Of a DNA stretch of 64,000 nucleotides, positions 1 to 9,281 are shown piece after piece (within the stretch, counting starts at the first letter, position 1; every line of letters begins with the position of its first letter). The DNA lies in the NCBI GenBank assembly GCA_963734365.1, contig CAVTGV010000002.1:481033-545032 (forward strand). Reading direction: 5' to 3'. This stretch comes from JACVRW01 sp963734365 (GTDB taxonomy: Bacteria; Actinomycetota; Thermoleophilia; Solirubrobacterales; Thermoleophilaceae). Below the pieces are notes generated by a model. It searched no databases, was not told the origin of the DNA, and saw only the letters and a program-made list of their open reading frames with translations. The translations under genes were made by a program, and so were the position numbers.

Positions 1-132
1 GTCGGCTGCACCGGCGGCCGTCACCGCTCGGTGGTGATCGCAGAGCACCTGGCCCGGGTATACGGGGAGCGCGGCGATTACATGATCGACGTCGTACACC
101 GCGACATCGACAAGCCGCCGCGACGGCCGTAG
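1..132 (+). CDS. rapZ: RapZ family protein, C-terminal end (partial)
   Basis: An open frame enters from the left edge and stops at 130-132, giving 43 residues. It begins with GCTGGRHRSV, the conserved glycine/arginine-rich motif of the C-terminal domain of RapZ (YvcJ). RapZ is a nucleotide-binding protein that in E. coli adapts RNase E to a small RNA; in Actinobacteria the gene often precedes yvcK, whiA and gap. Here gap follows after 59 bases, so yvcK and whiA are not between them. The N-terminal Walker A part lies outside the window. Confidence 0.85.
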   Translation, partial: VGCTGGRHRSVVIAEHLARVYGERGDYMIDVVHRDIDKPPRRP

Positions 133-191
133 ACCCCATCTAGCGGTAGATTCAGACCGCACGGAACGACGCGAATGAAGGGAGCACCTGA

Positions 192-1211
192 ATGGCCTTG
201 AAGGCCGGCATCAACGGCTTCGGCCGGATCGGGCGCAACGTATTCCGGGCGGCTCACGCCCGGGGCGCCGACATCGACTGGGTCGGCGTCAACGACATCA
301 CCGACACGAAGACGCTTGCCCACCTGCTCAAGTTCGACTCGATTCTCGGTCCCTTCCAGGGCGAGGTCGACTACACGGAGAACAGCCTGGTGGTGGACGG
401 CGACGAGCTGCGCGTGTTCGCCGAGCGCGATCCGGCCGACCTGCCCTGGGGCGACGCCGGCGCCGAGGTGGTGATCGAGTCCACCGGACTGTTCACCAAG
501 CGCGATGACGCCGCCAAGCACCTGGAGGCCGGCGCGCGCAAGGTGATCATCACCGCGCCCGCGACCGAGCCCGACGTGACGGTCGCGCTGGGCGTGAACG
601 ACGACGCCTACGACCCCGACAACCACCACGTGATCTCCAACGCCTCCTGCACCACCAACTGCCTCGCGCCAGTGGCCAAGGTGCTGAACGACTCGGTGGG
701 GATCGAGCGCGGGATCATGACCACGATCCACGCCTACACGGCCGACCAGAACCTCCAGGACGCACCGCACAAGGACCTGCGTCGTGCGCGGGCGGCCGCG
801 GTCAACCTCGTGCCCACCACCACGGGCGCGGCGAAGGCCGTGGGCCTGGTGCTGCCGGAGCTCGACGGCCGCCTCAACGGCATCGCCGTGCGCGCGCCGG
901 TGATCACGGGCTCGATGGTGGATCTCGTCTGCGAGGTGGGGCGTCCGACCTCGAAGGAGGAGATCAACGCCGCCTTCTCCGACAAGGCCGACAGCGGGGC
1001 GCTCGAGGGCATCCTCAAGTACAGCGAGGATCCGCTCGTGTCCACGGACATCGTGAGCTCGCCCTACTCGTCGGTGTTCGACTCGCCGCTCACGATGGTC
1101 ATCGACGAGAAGCTCGTGAAGGTCGTGGCGTGGTACGACAACGAGTGGGGTTACTCGAACCGGGTGGTCGACCTGGCGGAGCGCGTGCTGGCGGGATCGC
1201 CGGTTGCCTGA
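192..1211 (+). CDS. gap: Glyceraldehyde-3-phosphate dehydrogenase, type I
   Basis: This 339-residue protein converts glyceraldehyde-3-phosphate, NAD+ and phosphate to 1,3-bisphosphoglycerate in the cytoplasm. The N-terminal Rossmann motif INGFGRIGRN is followed by the catalytic segment SNASCTTNCLAP with nucleophile Cys153 and the partner His180 in TTIHAYT. The length is normal for the family. The ATG at 192 sits behind a purine-rich GAAGGGAG stretch. It heads a glycolytic operon, and pgk starts inside its last codons. A second, divergent GAPDH gene lies at 49-51 kb, so this copy is the likely housekeeping enzyme. Confidence 0.97.
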   Translation: MALKAGINGFGRIGRNVFRAAHARGADIDWVGVNDITDTKTLAHLLKFDSILGPFQGEVDYTENSLVVDGDELRVFAERDPADLPWGDAGAEVVIESTGLFTKRDDAAKHLEAGARKVIITAPATEPDVTVALGVNDDAYDPDNHHVISNASCTTNCLAPVAKVLNDSVGIERGIMTTIHAYTADQNLQDAPHKDLRRARAAAVNLVPTTTGAAKAVGLVLPELDGRLNGIAVRAPVITGSMVDLVCEVGRPTSKEEINAAFSDKADSGALEGILKYSEDPLVSTDIVSSPYSSVFDSPLTMVIDEKLVKVVAWYDNEWGYSNRVVDLAERVLAGSPVA

Positions 1212-2409
1212 CGCCGCCACGGCCCTCGGCAAGCGCACGGTCCGCGACCTCGAGGTGGCGGCCGGCGAGGCCGTGCTCGCACGCGTGGACTTCAACGTCC
1301 CGCTGGAGGGCGGCGAGGTCTCCGACGACTCGCGCATCCGCGCCGCCCTGCCCACCATCGAGCTGCTCTTGGACAAGCAGGCCCGGCTCGTGCTCTGCTC
1401 GCACCTAGGCCGGCCCAAGGGCCGCGATCCCGAGACCTCGCTCGTGCCGGTCTCGAAGCGGCTGGGCGAGCTGATCGAGGCCGGAGTGCACCAGGCGCCG
1501 GACGTGGTGGGTCCGGAGGTGCGGCGGGGCGTGGACCGGCTCGATCCGGGCAGCGTGCTGGTGCTCGAGAACACGCGCTGGGAGCGTGGCGAGACCGAGA
1601 ACGACCCCGCGCTCGCCCGCGGACTGGCGACCCTGGGGGACGCCTACGTCAACGACGCCTTCGGCGCGGCTCACCGGGCCCACGCCTCCACCGAGGGGGT
1701 CACCGAGTTCCTGCGGCCCGCCGTGGCGGGGCTGCTGCTCGAGCGCGAGGTGATCACGCTGCGCTCGATCATCGAGGCTCCCGAGCGCCCGCTCGTGGTG
1801 ATCCTCGGCGGGGCCAAGGTAACCGACAAGGTCGCGCTGATAGATCGCTTCCTCGACAACGCCGACACCCTCCTGATCGGCGGCGCGATGTGTTTCTCGT
1901 TCTTCCGCGCGCAGGGAATCCCCACCGGCGACTCGCTGGTCGAGGACGAGGGGGTCGAGCTCGCGGCCCGCGCTCTCGAGAAGGCCGAGAGCTCGGACTG
2001 CCGGCTGATGCTGCCGCTGGACCTCGTGATCGGCGACCGCTTCGAGGCGGATGCCGAGCATCGAGTGGAGGACGGCACGGAGGTGCCCGACGGCTGGATG
2101 GGCCTCGACATCGGCCCGCGCACCGCCAAGGCTTACGCGGAGGCGGTGAGCGAGGCCGGCACGGTCTTCTGGAACGGGCCGATGGGCGCCTTCGAGCTCG
2201 CCCCGTTCGCGGAGGGAACCCGCGTGGTGGCCGAGGCCGTGGCCGACGCGTCGGGCACGACGGTGGTCGGCGGCGGCGACTCGGGAGCAGCGCTCGTGGA
2301 GTTCGGCCTCGCCGACCGGGTGGACCACCTCTCCACCGGCGGCGGCGCCTCGCTGGAGCTGCTCGAGGGCAAGGACCTTCCCGGCCTGGAGGCACTGGAT
2401 GACGCCTGA
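1204..2409 (+). CDS. pgk: Phosphoglycerate kinase
   Basis: The enzyme transfers phosphate from 1,3-bisphosphoglycerate to ADP, the first ATP-yielding step of lower glycolysis. Visible signatures are RVDFNVPL, the substrate loop CSHLGRPKG, the hinge segment ILGGAKVTDK and the C-terminal nucleotide loop GGGDSGAA followed by STGGGASLELLEG. At 401 residues it is full length. The start is a TTG at 1204 that overlaps the gap stop codon by eight bases. No better in-frame start lies downstream before the conserved RVDFNVP block, and the overlap indicates translational coupling. Confidence 0.97.
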   Translation: MPDAATALGKRTVRDLEVAAGEAVLARVDFNVPLEGGEVSDDSRIRAALPTIELLLDKQARLVLCSHLGRPKGRDPETSLVPVSKRLGELIEAGVHQAPDVVGPEVRRGVDRLDPGSVLVLENTRWERGETENDPALARGLATLGDAYVNDAFGAAHRAHASTEGVTEFLRPAVAGLLLEREVITLRSIIEAPERPLVVILGGAKVTDKVALIDRFLDNADTLLIGGAMCFSFFRAQGIPTGDSLVEDEGVELAARALEKAESSDCRLMLPLDLVIGDRFEADAEHRVEDGTEVPDGWMGLDIGPRTAKAYAEAVSEAGTVFWNGPMGAFELAPFAEGTRVVAEAVADASGTTVVGGGDSGAALVEFGLADRVDHLSTGGGASLELLEGKDLPGLEALDDA

Positions 2410-3190
2410 GTCAAACCGGCGGCCGTTCATCGCCGGCAACTGGAAGCTGTGGGGGACGCGCGCCCAGGCGTCCGAGTACTGCGAGCGACTGCTCGAACTG
2501 CTGCCCGACCAGGCGCGGCGGCCCGCCGACGTTGGCCTGTGCGTGCCCTTCACCGCGCTCGACACCGTGGTGGAGAAGATGCGCGGCAGCGGCGTGATCG
2601 TCTGCGCGCAGACGATGGCGGCGGCCGAGACCGGCGCGTTCACCGGTGAGATCTCGGCAGCGATGCTCACCGAGATCGGCGTGGACGGCGTGGTGCTCGG
2701 GCACTCCGAGCGGCGCGCCCACGACGGCGAGACCGACCGCGCGCTCCAGGACAAGGTCGCCGCCGCCCTCGAGGCGGATCTGCTCCCGATCCTGTGCGTG
2801 GGCGAGACCGAGGAGGAGCGCGAGGGCGACGAGACCGAGCGCAAGCTGCGGCATCAGGTCCAGGAGGGGCTCGAGCGCGTGAGTGACGAGCGGCTGGCCG
2901 ACGTGGTGATCGCCTACGAGCCGATCTGGGCGATCGGCACCGGCAAGGTGGCCACGCCCGACATCGCGCAGGAGGCGATCGCGTTCATCCGCGCCTTGGT
3001 GGGCGACCGCTCACGAGAGGCCGCCGCGCGCGTGCGTGTGCTCTACGGCGGCAGTGTCAAGCCCGACAACGCCGCGGAGATACTCGCCGAGCCGGACGTC
3101 GACGGGGCGCTGGTGGGCGGCGCCAGCCTCGATCCCGAGGGCTTCGCCCGGATCGTGGCCGCAGCCGCGCCGCTGCCGACCGTCTCGTGA
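2399..3190 (+). CDS. tpiA: Triosephosphate isomerase
   Basis: This 263-residue TIM-barrel enzyme interconverts dihydroxyacetone phosphate and glyceraldehyde-3-phosphate. The N-terminal AGNWKLWGT carries the catalytic lysine, VLGHSERR the catalytic histidine, AYEPIWAIGTGK the catalytic glutamate, and LYGGSVKPDN the phosphate-gripping end. The ATG overlaps the end of pgk by 11 bases, in line with a single gap-pgk-tpiA-gpmI transcript. Confidence 0.97.
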   Translation: MTPESNRRPFIAGNWKLWGTRAQASEYCERLLELLPDQARRPADVGLCVPFTALDTVVEKMRGSGVIVCAQTMAAAETGAFTGEISAAMLTEIGVDGVVLGHSERRAHDGETDRALQDKVAAALEADLLPILCVGETEEEREGDETERKLRHQVQEGLERVSDERLADVVIAYEPIWAIGTGKVATPDIAQEAIAFIRALVGDRSREAAARVRVLYGGSVKPDNAAEILAEPDVDGALVGGASLDPEGFARIVAAAAPLPTVS

Positions 3191-4650
3191 GCTTCGAGCG
3201 AGCCTGCCTCATCATCCTGGACGGCTGGGGACTGGCCGATCCCGGCCCGGGCAACGCGGTATCGCTCGCCGACACCCCGGTGTTCGACGAGCTCTGGGAG
3301 CACGATCCGCACACGACCCTCACGGCATGGGGCCCGGCCGTCGGGCTGCCCGAGGGCCAGATGGGCAACTCCGAGGTGGGGCACCTCAACCTGGGCGCGG
3401 GCACGGTCGTCAAGCAGGACCTGTTGCGAATCGACGAGGCCGTTGAGGACGGCTCTTTCTTCGAGAACGAGGCGCTCCAAGAGGCGTGCCGTGCCGAGCG
3501 CCTGCACCTGCTGGGGCTCGTCTCCGAGGGCGGCGTGCACGCGAGCATGAAGCACCTGAAGGCCCTGATCGAGCTCGCCGGCCGCGAGGACGTTCCCGAC
3601 GTGGTGCTGCACGCCTTCACCGACGGCCGTGACACGCTGCCGCACTCGGGCGCCGGGTATCTCGCCGAGGTCGAGAGCTGGGGCGGGGCGCGCATCGCCT
3701 CGGTCGTCGGCCGCTACTACGCGATGGACCGCGACAAGCGCTGGGACCGCACCCAGCTCGCGCTGGCGGCGCTGGTGGACGGCGAGGCCGAGTTCTCAGC
3801 AGAGAGCGGCGAGGCGGCGGTGCGCCAGGCCTACGAGCGCGAGGAGACCGACGAGTTCATCAAGCCGACGCTCGTGGGGGAGGAGGGCAGGATCCGCGAC
3901 GGCGACAGCGTGATCTTCTTCAACTTCCGGCCCGACCGGGCGCGCCAGCTCACCCAGGCGCTGGACGAGCGCCTCGACATCCGGCTCACCACGCTCACCG
4001 AGTACCACGAGGGCTGGGACTACCCGGTCGCGTTCCCGCCGGCCCGGCCGGAGGTGACGCTCGCTTCGGTCCTCTCCGAGCGCGGAGTGCAGCAGCTGCA
4101 CGTGGCCGAGACCGAGAAGTACGCGCACGTCACCTACTTCCTGAACGGCGGCGAGGAGGATCCCTACGAGGGCGAGGAGCGCCGTCTGGTGGACTCGCCG
4201 CGCGACGTGCCCACCTACGACAAGAAGCCCGAGATGAGCGCCGAAGCCGCCACCGACGCCTTCGTCGAGACTTGGCGCGACGGTGACTTCGGCTTCGGGA
4301 TCATTAACTTCGCCAACCCCGACATGGTCGGCCACACCGGGGTCATACCGGCCGCCGTCAAGGCGATCGAGACCGTTGACGCATGCCTCGCCCGCGTGCT
4401 CGAGGCGGTGGGGGAGCGCGATGGCGTGTGCGTGGTCACGGCCGACCACGGCAACGCCGACCACATGCTCGAGCCCGACGGCAGCCCCAACACCGCCCAC
4501 TCGATGAACCCCGTGCCGCTCGTGATCACCGCCGACGTGGGCGAGCTGCGCGAGGGCGGGATCCTGGCCGACGTGGCCCCGACGATCCTCGACCTGCTCG
4601 GGCAGGACCAGCCCGAGCAGATGACGGGGTCGTCGCTGCTCGAGTCTTGA
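3187..4650 (+). CDS. gpmI: 2,3-bisphosphoglycerate-independent phosphoglycerate mutase
   Basis: This manganese-dependent mutase of the alkaline phosphatase superfamily converts 3- to 2-phosphoglycerate. The N-terminus ILDGWGL carries the first metal-binding aspartate, QMGNSEVGH contains the phosphoserine, and VTADHGNADHM plus the late histidine in TAHSMNPVPL complete the metal sites. At 487 residues it is slightly shorter than the usual 510. It starts with GTG inside a GTGA overlap with the tpiA stop. The cofactor-independent form in a glycolytic operon is common in several bacterial groups, whereas many actinobacteria use GpmA. Confidence 0.96.
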   Translation: MSFERACLIILDGWGLADPGPGNAVSLADTPVFDELWEHDPHTTLTAWGPAVGLPEGQMGNSEVGHLNLGAGTVVKQDLLRIDEAVEDGSFFENEALQEACRAERLHLLGLVSEGGVHASMKHLKALIELAGREDVPDVVLHAFTDGRDTLPHSGAGYLAEVESWGGARIASVVGRYYAMDRDKRWDRTQLALAALVDGEAEFSAESGEAAVRQAYEREETDEFIKPTLVGEEGRIRDGDSVIFFNFRPDRARQLTQALDERLDIRLTTLTEYHEGWDYPVAFPPARPEVTLASVLSERGVQQLHVAETEKYAHVTYFLNGGEEDPYEGEERRLVDSPRDVPTYDKKPEMSAEAATDAFVETWRDGDFGFGIINFANPDMVGHTGVIPAAVKAIETVDACLARVLEAVGERDGVCVVTADHGNADHMLEPDGSPNTAHSMNPVPLVITADVGELREGGILADVAPTILDLLGQDQPEQMTGSSLLES

Positions 4651-5819
4651 CGTCCCCTTTCACCATCGAGGCTCGCGACGGCTCGGCCCGCGCGGGACTC
4701 GTCCACACCGCGCATGGCGACGTGCGCACCCCGGCCTTCGTACCGCTGGCCTCGACCGCCACGGTCAAGTCCCTTCACGCGTCCGAGGTGGCCGCGCTCG
4801 GCTACGACATGGTGCTGGGCAACACCTTTCACCTGTTCATCCAGCCCGAGCCCGAGCTCATCGAGGAGATGGGTGGGCTGCACGAGTTCATGGGCTGGCG
4901 GCGAGCGATCATCACCGACTCGGGCGGCTACCAGGTGTTCTCGATGGGACACGGCTCGGTGGCCGAGGAGATCAAGCGGCGTCGCGACCGGCACACCTCG
5001 ATGGTGATCTCGATCGAGGAGGAGGGCGTGCGCTTCCGCTCCTACCTCGACGGCCGGGAGCGCTTCATGGGCCCGGAGACCTCCATGGAGGTCCAGGCCA
5101 AGCTCGGCTCCGACATCGCGCTCGCCTTCGACGAATGCACTCCCTTCCACGTGGAGCGCGACTACACCGCGCGGTCCATGGAGCGCACCCACCGCTGGCT
5201 CGATCGCTGCGTGGCCTGGTGCGCCGAGCACGCCCCCGCCGGGCAGCTCATCTACGGGATCGTCCAGGGCGGCGTCTACGAGGACCTGCGCGCCGAGTCG
5301 ACCGCTTACGTGGCCGGTTCGGGCGTGGCCGGGATCGCGATCGGCGGCTCGCTCGGCCAGGAGAAGGAGCAGATGCGCGAGGTGGTGGGCTGGTCGCTCG
5401 CGGCGCTGCCCGAGGCGCCGCCGCGACACCTGCTGGGGATCGGCGACGTGGATGACCTGGTCCACGCCGTGGCCGCCGGAATCGACACGTTCGACTGCGC
5501 CACCCCCACGCGGCTCGCTCGCCACGGCACCGCCCTCGTCTCCCACCCCGAGCAGCGCTGGCGGCTCGACCTGACCAAGGGCCGGCACCGCGCAAGCCGC
5601 GAGCCCATCGATGAAGGCTGCCCGTGCCCGGCCTGCCGCGAGCACACGCGCGGCTATCTGCACTACCTGCTGCGCGCCGACGAGCTCACCGGCAAGCGGC
5701 TCGTGACCCTGCACAACTTGACCTACATGCAACGGCTGATGGCGGGGATGCGCGAGGCGATCCTCGACGGCCGCCTTGCCGAACACGGGCGCGCTGTGCT
5801 CGCCGGCGAGCGCCCGTAA
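4647..5819 (+). CDS. tgt: Queuine/preQ1 tRNA-guanine transglycosylase
   Basis: This enzyme swaps guanine 34 of GUN-anticodon tRNAs for preQ1 on the way to queuosine. Catalytic features are DSGGYQVFS, GIVQGG, the nucleophile region FDCATPTR and a CxCxxC zinc site followed by a histidine (CPCPACREHTRGYLHYLL). The start chosen is TTG at 4647, four bases before the end of gpmI. The conserved fold begins directly with TSPFTIEARDG, and anything further upstream in this frame runs antiparallel to no known domain. The product is 390 residues. No other queuosine genes are seen nearby. Confidence 0.94.
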   Translation: MTSPFTIEARDGSARAGLVHTAHGDVRTPAFVPLASTATVKSLHASEVAALGYDMVLGNTFHLFIQPEPELIEEMGGLHEFMGWRRAIITDSGGYQVFSMGHGSVAEEIKRRRDRHTSMVISIEEEGVRFRSYLDGRERFMGPETSMEVQAKLGSDIALAFDECTPFHVERDYTARSMERTHRWLDRCVAWCAEHAPAGQLIYGIVQGGVYEDLRAESTAYVAGSGVAGIAIGGSLGQEKEQMREVVGWSLAALPEAPPRHLLGIGDVDDLVHAVAAGIDTFDCATPTRLARHGTALVSHPEQRWRLDLTKGRHRASREPIDEGCPCPACREHTRGYLHYLLRADELTGKRLVTLHNLTYMQRLMAGMREAILDGRLAEHGRAVLAGERP

Positions 5820-5831
5820 GCTCCACGCCCC

Positions 5832-7856
5832 ATGCGCGTGGTCAGCGATCTGCCCCGCCCCGTGCGCACCCTCGAGCACGTGTGGATCCCGCTCTCCGAC
5901 GGGTCACGGCTGGGTGCCCGGATCTGGCTGCCCGAGGACGCCGAGGACCATCCGGTGCCGGCCGTGGTCGACTACATCCCCTACCGCAAGGGCGACGGCA
6001 CTGCGCCGCGCGACGCCTCGCGCTTTGCCTACCTGGCCGGCCACGGCTACGCCGGGGTGCGGGTGGACATTCGCGGCAGCGGCGAGTCGGACGGCCTGCT
6101 CACCGACGAGTACCTGCCCCAGGAGCAGCAGGACGGAGTGGAGGTGCTCCGCTGGCTCGGCGAGCAGAGCTGGTGCACCGGGGCCTGCGGGATGATCGGG
6201 ATCTCGTGGGGAGGATTCAGCGGGCTCCAGGTGGCGGCATTGCGCCCGCCGGAGCTCAAGGCCGTGATCACGCTCTGCTCCACCGACGACCGCTACGCCG
6301 ACGACGTGCACTACCGCGGCGGCGCGGTGCTGGCGCTGGAGATGCTCTCCTGGGGCACCTCGATGCTCTCCTTCAACGCCATGGCGCCGGACCCGGAGAT
6401 CTACGGCGACGGCTGGCGCGACGCCTGGCTCGAGCGCATCGACGGGGTGGAGCCGTACGTCCACACCTGGATGGAGCATCAGCGCCGCGACTCGTATTGG
6501 CAGCAGGGCTCGGTGTGCGAGGACCCGGCCGCGATCGAGTGCGCCGTGTATGCGGTCGGTGGTTGGGTCGACGGCTACTCCGACGCCGTGCTGCGCCTGG
6601 TCGAGTCGCTTCACGCGCCCTGCCACGGCCTGCTCGGACCCTGGTCGCACTCGTTCCCCGACGAGTCCGAGCCGGGCCCGTCGATCGGGTTCATGCAGGA
6701 GTGTCTGCGCTGGTGGGACCGGTGGCTGAAGGAAGAGGAAACCGGCGTGATGGACGAGCCGCGGCTGCGTGCATGGATGCAGGAGCCGGTGGCCCCGGCC
6801 GCGCGCCACCGCGAGCGGCCGGGCCGCTGGGTCGCGGAGGCCGAGTGGCCCTCTGCCCGCATCGAGGAGCGGCGGCTGTGGCTGGGGGACGAGCGGCTGC
6901 TCAGCGCTCCCGATGAGCCCGGCCGCAGCCTCAGCATCGCCACGGACCTGCTGTGCGGGCTCGATGGCGGCGTGTGGTGTGGGGACGGCAACCCGGCCGA
7001 CGCCGCGCCCGACCAGCGCGCCGAGGACGGGCGCTCCCTGTGCTTCACGTCGGAGCCGCTCGGCGAGCGGATCGAGCTGCTCGGCCACGCCCGGGCGGAG
7101 CTCGAGCTGGAGAGCGACCGGCCGGTGGCGCAGCTCTGCGCCCGGTTCTGTCACGTGGCGCCCGACGGGGTGTCCACCCTGATCACCCGTGGGGTGCTCA
7201 ACCTCACCCACCGCGACTCGCACGAGCACCCGGAGGCGCTCGAGCCGGGGCGCCGCTACCCGGTCACCGTCGAGCTCGATGCGATAGCCGAGGCGGTCCC
7301 CGCCGGCCACCGGCTGCGCCTGGCGCTCTCGCCCTCGTACTGGCCCTGGCTGTGGCCGGCCCCGGAGCCGGTCACGCTCACGGTGGCCACCTCCGCCAGC
7401 AGCCTCGTGCTGCCGGTGCGGCCGCCGTCTGAGGACGACGCCCGTCTGACCCCCTTCGAGGAGCCGGAGGGCGCGGCTGGGCTGAAGACCGAGACGATCG
7501 ATCCCGATCCGGGCGGCCGCACGCTGCGCCGCGATTACGTGAGCGGCCGCACCGAGCTCACCTTCGACTGGGACCAGGGTGGGCGCTACCGCCTGCCCGA
7601 TTCAGGGATCGTGACCGGCTACTGGGCCTCCACCACCTACTCGATCGTCCCTGGAGACCCGCTCTCCGCGCGCGTTACCTGCCGCTGCGCCGGCGAGTTC
7701 GGGCGCGACGGCCTCACGACCCGGGCGGAGATCGAGAGCGTGATGAAGGCGGACGCTGAGAGCTTCCGGATCCAGACGCAGCTGAAGGCCCTCGAGAACG
7801 GGGACCCGGTGCGCGAGCGCAGCTGGGACTTCACGACTCCACGGGAGCTCGGATGA
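5832..7856 (+). CDS. CocE/NonD family (S15-type) alpha/beta hydrolase
   Basis: This 674-residue protein resembles X-Pro dipeptidyl-peptidase/cocaine-esterase hydrolases. The N-terminal catalytic domain shows the oxyanion region DYIPYRKGDG, DIRGSGESDG and the nucleophile elbow GISWGGFSG, and the histidine probably lies in GLLGPWSHSFP. Residues beyond about 340 form the PepX_C beta-sandwich typical of the family. There is no signal peptide, so it is likely cytoplasmic. The gene ends in a 4-base overlap with a FAD oxidase, so the two may share a catabolic task. The substrate cannot be read from the sequence. Confidence 0.88.
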   Translation: MRVVSDLPRPVRTLEHVWIPLSDGSRLGARIWLPEDAEDHPVPAVVDYIPYRKGDGTAPRDASRFAYLAGHGYAGVRVDIRGSGESDGLLTDEYLPQEQQDGVEVLRWLGEQSWCTGACGMIGISWGGFSGLQVAALRPPELKAVITLCSTDDRYADDVHYRGGAVLALEMLSWGTSMLSFNAMAPDPEIYGDGWRDAWLERIDGVEPYVHTWMEHQRRDSYWQQGSVCEDPAAIECAVYAVGGWVDGYSDAVLRLVESLHAPCHGLLGPWSHSFPDESEPGPSIGFMQECLRWWDRWLKEEETGVMDEPRLRAWMQEPVAPAARHRERPGRWVAEAEWPSARIEERRLWLGDERLLSAPDEPGRSLSIATDLLCGLDGGVWCGDGNPADAAPDQRAEDGRSLCFTSEPLGERIELLGHARAELELESDRPVAQLCARFCHVAPDGVSTLITRGVLNLTHRDSHEHPEALEPGRRYPVTVELDAIAEAVPAGHRLRLALSPSYWPWLWPAPEPVTLTVATSASSLVLPVRPPSEDDARLTPFEEPEGAAGLKTETIDPDPGGRTLRRDYVSGRTELTFDWDQGGRYRLPDSGIVTGYWASTTYSIVPGDPLSARVTCRCAGEFGRDGLTTRAEIESVMKADAESFRIQTQLKALENGDPVRERSWDFTTPRELG

Positions 7857-9037
7857 GCGTGACGGCCATGCCCTTCTGGCTCGACGAGCCCTATCAGTCT
7901 CGGCCCGCACTGGAGGGCCGAGCGAAGGCCGAGGTGTGCGTGATCGGAGCAGGCGTGGCCGGGCTGTCATGCGCGCGCCGCCTGGCCGGTCACGGCCTGG
8001 ACACGGTGGTGCTCGAGCGCCGCACCGCGGCCGGGGGCGCCAGCGGCCGCAACGGCGGCTTCATGCTCGCCGGGCCGGCGGCGTTCTACCCGGACGCTCG
8101 CGAGAAGTACGGCACCGACCGTGCCCGCCTCATCTACGCCCGCACCCTGGAGACCCAGGCGGAGATGTACACGCTGGCCGAGCGTCTTGGGGTGGGCGAC
8201 TCCATGCGCCGAGTCGGCCTACTCCGCGTGAGCGCGTCGGAGGAAGAGGCCGAGCACGTTCGCCGCCACGCTCAGGCCTTGGGCGAGGACGGCTTTCCTG
8301 CCGAGCTCGTGGAGCACGATTCTCTTCCGGCCGCCGTCGGCCGCTACGCGTACAACGGCGTGCTCACCGACCACGACGGCGCCCTGCACCCCGGCCGCTG
8401 GATCCGGGCTCTGGCCCGCGACGCCGAAACCGCCGGGGTCCGCATCCACGAGGACACGCCGGTCGACCTTCCGGTGCGCGCCCCTTCGGAGGGCGAGCTC
8501 GTCACGCCGGCCGGCACGCTCACCGCCCGTCACGTGGTGGTCACCGCCGACGGCTATCTGCCCGCGCTGGTTCCCGAGTTCGCCGGCCGGGTGCGCTCGC
8601 GCCGGCTGCACATGGTGGCCACGGCGCCGCTGGCCGAGCGGCTGATCGAGCCGATGGTCTACTCGCGCTGGGGCTACGAGTACCTGCAGCAGCGCCCCGA
8701 CGGTCGCGTGCTGGCCGGCGGCTTCGGCGATCTGGACGGGGCCGACTCCTACACAGACAGCGACTCGGGCAACCCCGCCATCTGGTCCCGCATCGAGCAG
8801 TTCCTGCGCGACGACCTCGGCCTCGAGGCCGCCACCACCCACCACTGGGCGGGCCTGGTGGGCTACAGCGACGACGGCCTCCCGTACGTCGGCGAGGCGC
8901 CGGAGCGTCCCGGACTGTGGGTGGCGGGCGGCTACTCGGGCCACGGCAACGTGCCCGGCTTCCTGTCGGGAGCAGAGCTGGCCGACCGGATCGCCGGCGT
9001 GGCGACCGAGCCGCCGCTGTTCCCTTCCGACCGCTGA
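7853..9037 (+). CDS. FAD-dependent amine/amino-acid oxidoreductase (DadA/PuuB-like)
   Basis: The N-terminal dinucleotide fold VCVIGAGVAGLSCARRL binds FAD, followed by GGASGRNGGFMLAG, which is characteristic of DAO-family enzymes such as gamma-glutamylputrescine oxidase. The C-terminus carries HHWAGLVGYSDDGLPYVGEA and the second FAD-contact motif VAGGYSGHGN. At 394 residues it is a complete DAO protein. Its ATG overlaps the stop of the CocE-like hydrolase, suggesting a two-step pathway in which one enzyme hydrolyses and the other oxidises an amide or amine. That pairing is inferred only. Confidence 0.88.
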   Translation: MSVTAMPFWLDEPYQSRPALEGRAKAEVCVIGAGVAGLSCARRLAGHGLDTVVLERRTAAGGASGRNGGFMLAGPAAFYPDAREKYGTDRARLIYARTLETQAEMYTLAERLGVGDSMRRVGLLRVSASEEEAEHVRRHAQALGEDGFPAELVEHDSLPAAVGRYAYNGVLTDHDGALHPGRWIRALARDAETAGVRIHEDTPVDLPVRAPSEGELVTPAGTLTARHVVVTADGYLPALVPEFAGRVRSRRLHMVATAPLAERLIEPMVYSRWGYEYLQQRPDGRVLAGGFGDLDGADSYTDSDSGNPAIWSRIEQFLRDDLGLEAATTHHWAGLVGYSDDGLPYVGEAPERPGLWVAGGYSGHGNVPGFLSGAELADRIAGVATEPPLFPSDR

Positions 9038-9085
9038 GAAGCCCGACCGCGGGGGCCGTGACGCCCGCCGGGCCGCCGGGCCGGG

Positions 9086-9153
9086 CTGCCCCGAGCCCGC
9101 TCGGGCAGGCCCCGCTCGGTGAGAACGTAATTGCGGCGGTGAGAGCGCCGCAA
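9086..9153. terminator. Two hairpins between convergent genes, candidate terminator
   Basis: The 244-base gap between two convergent genes holds two inverted repeats. One has arms at 9086-9096 and 9099-9108 (CTGCCCCGAGC with GCTCGGGCAG, one bulge). The second is a perfect 8-bp stem at 9131-9138 and 9146-9153 with loop GTGAGAG. There is no T tract, so termination is likely but not certain. Further GGGCCC-type self-complementary sequence follows at about 9173-9195. Confidence 0.4.
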
Positions 9154-9281
9154 ATACGGCTTCACTTGCCGGGCGGGCCCGGCCGCGGCCCGCGCCGGAC
9201 ACCGGGCGCAGCCGCCCAACCCCCTCACCGCCGCCGTGCGCCCGCCCCCGGCACAGACGGGGACGGAGACCACGCGCCCGC

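Noticed and set aside
4215..5879. Long minus-strand frame of over 550 codons opposite tgt and gpmI
   Set aside because: It mirrors the high third-position GC of the real genes, has no motifs and overlaps two certain genes.
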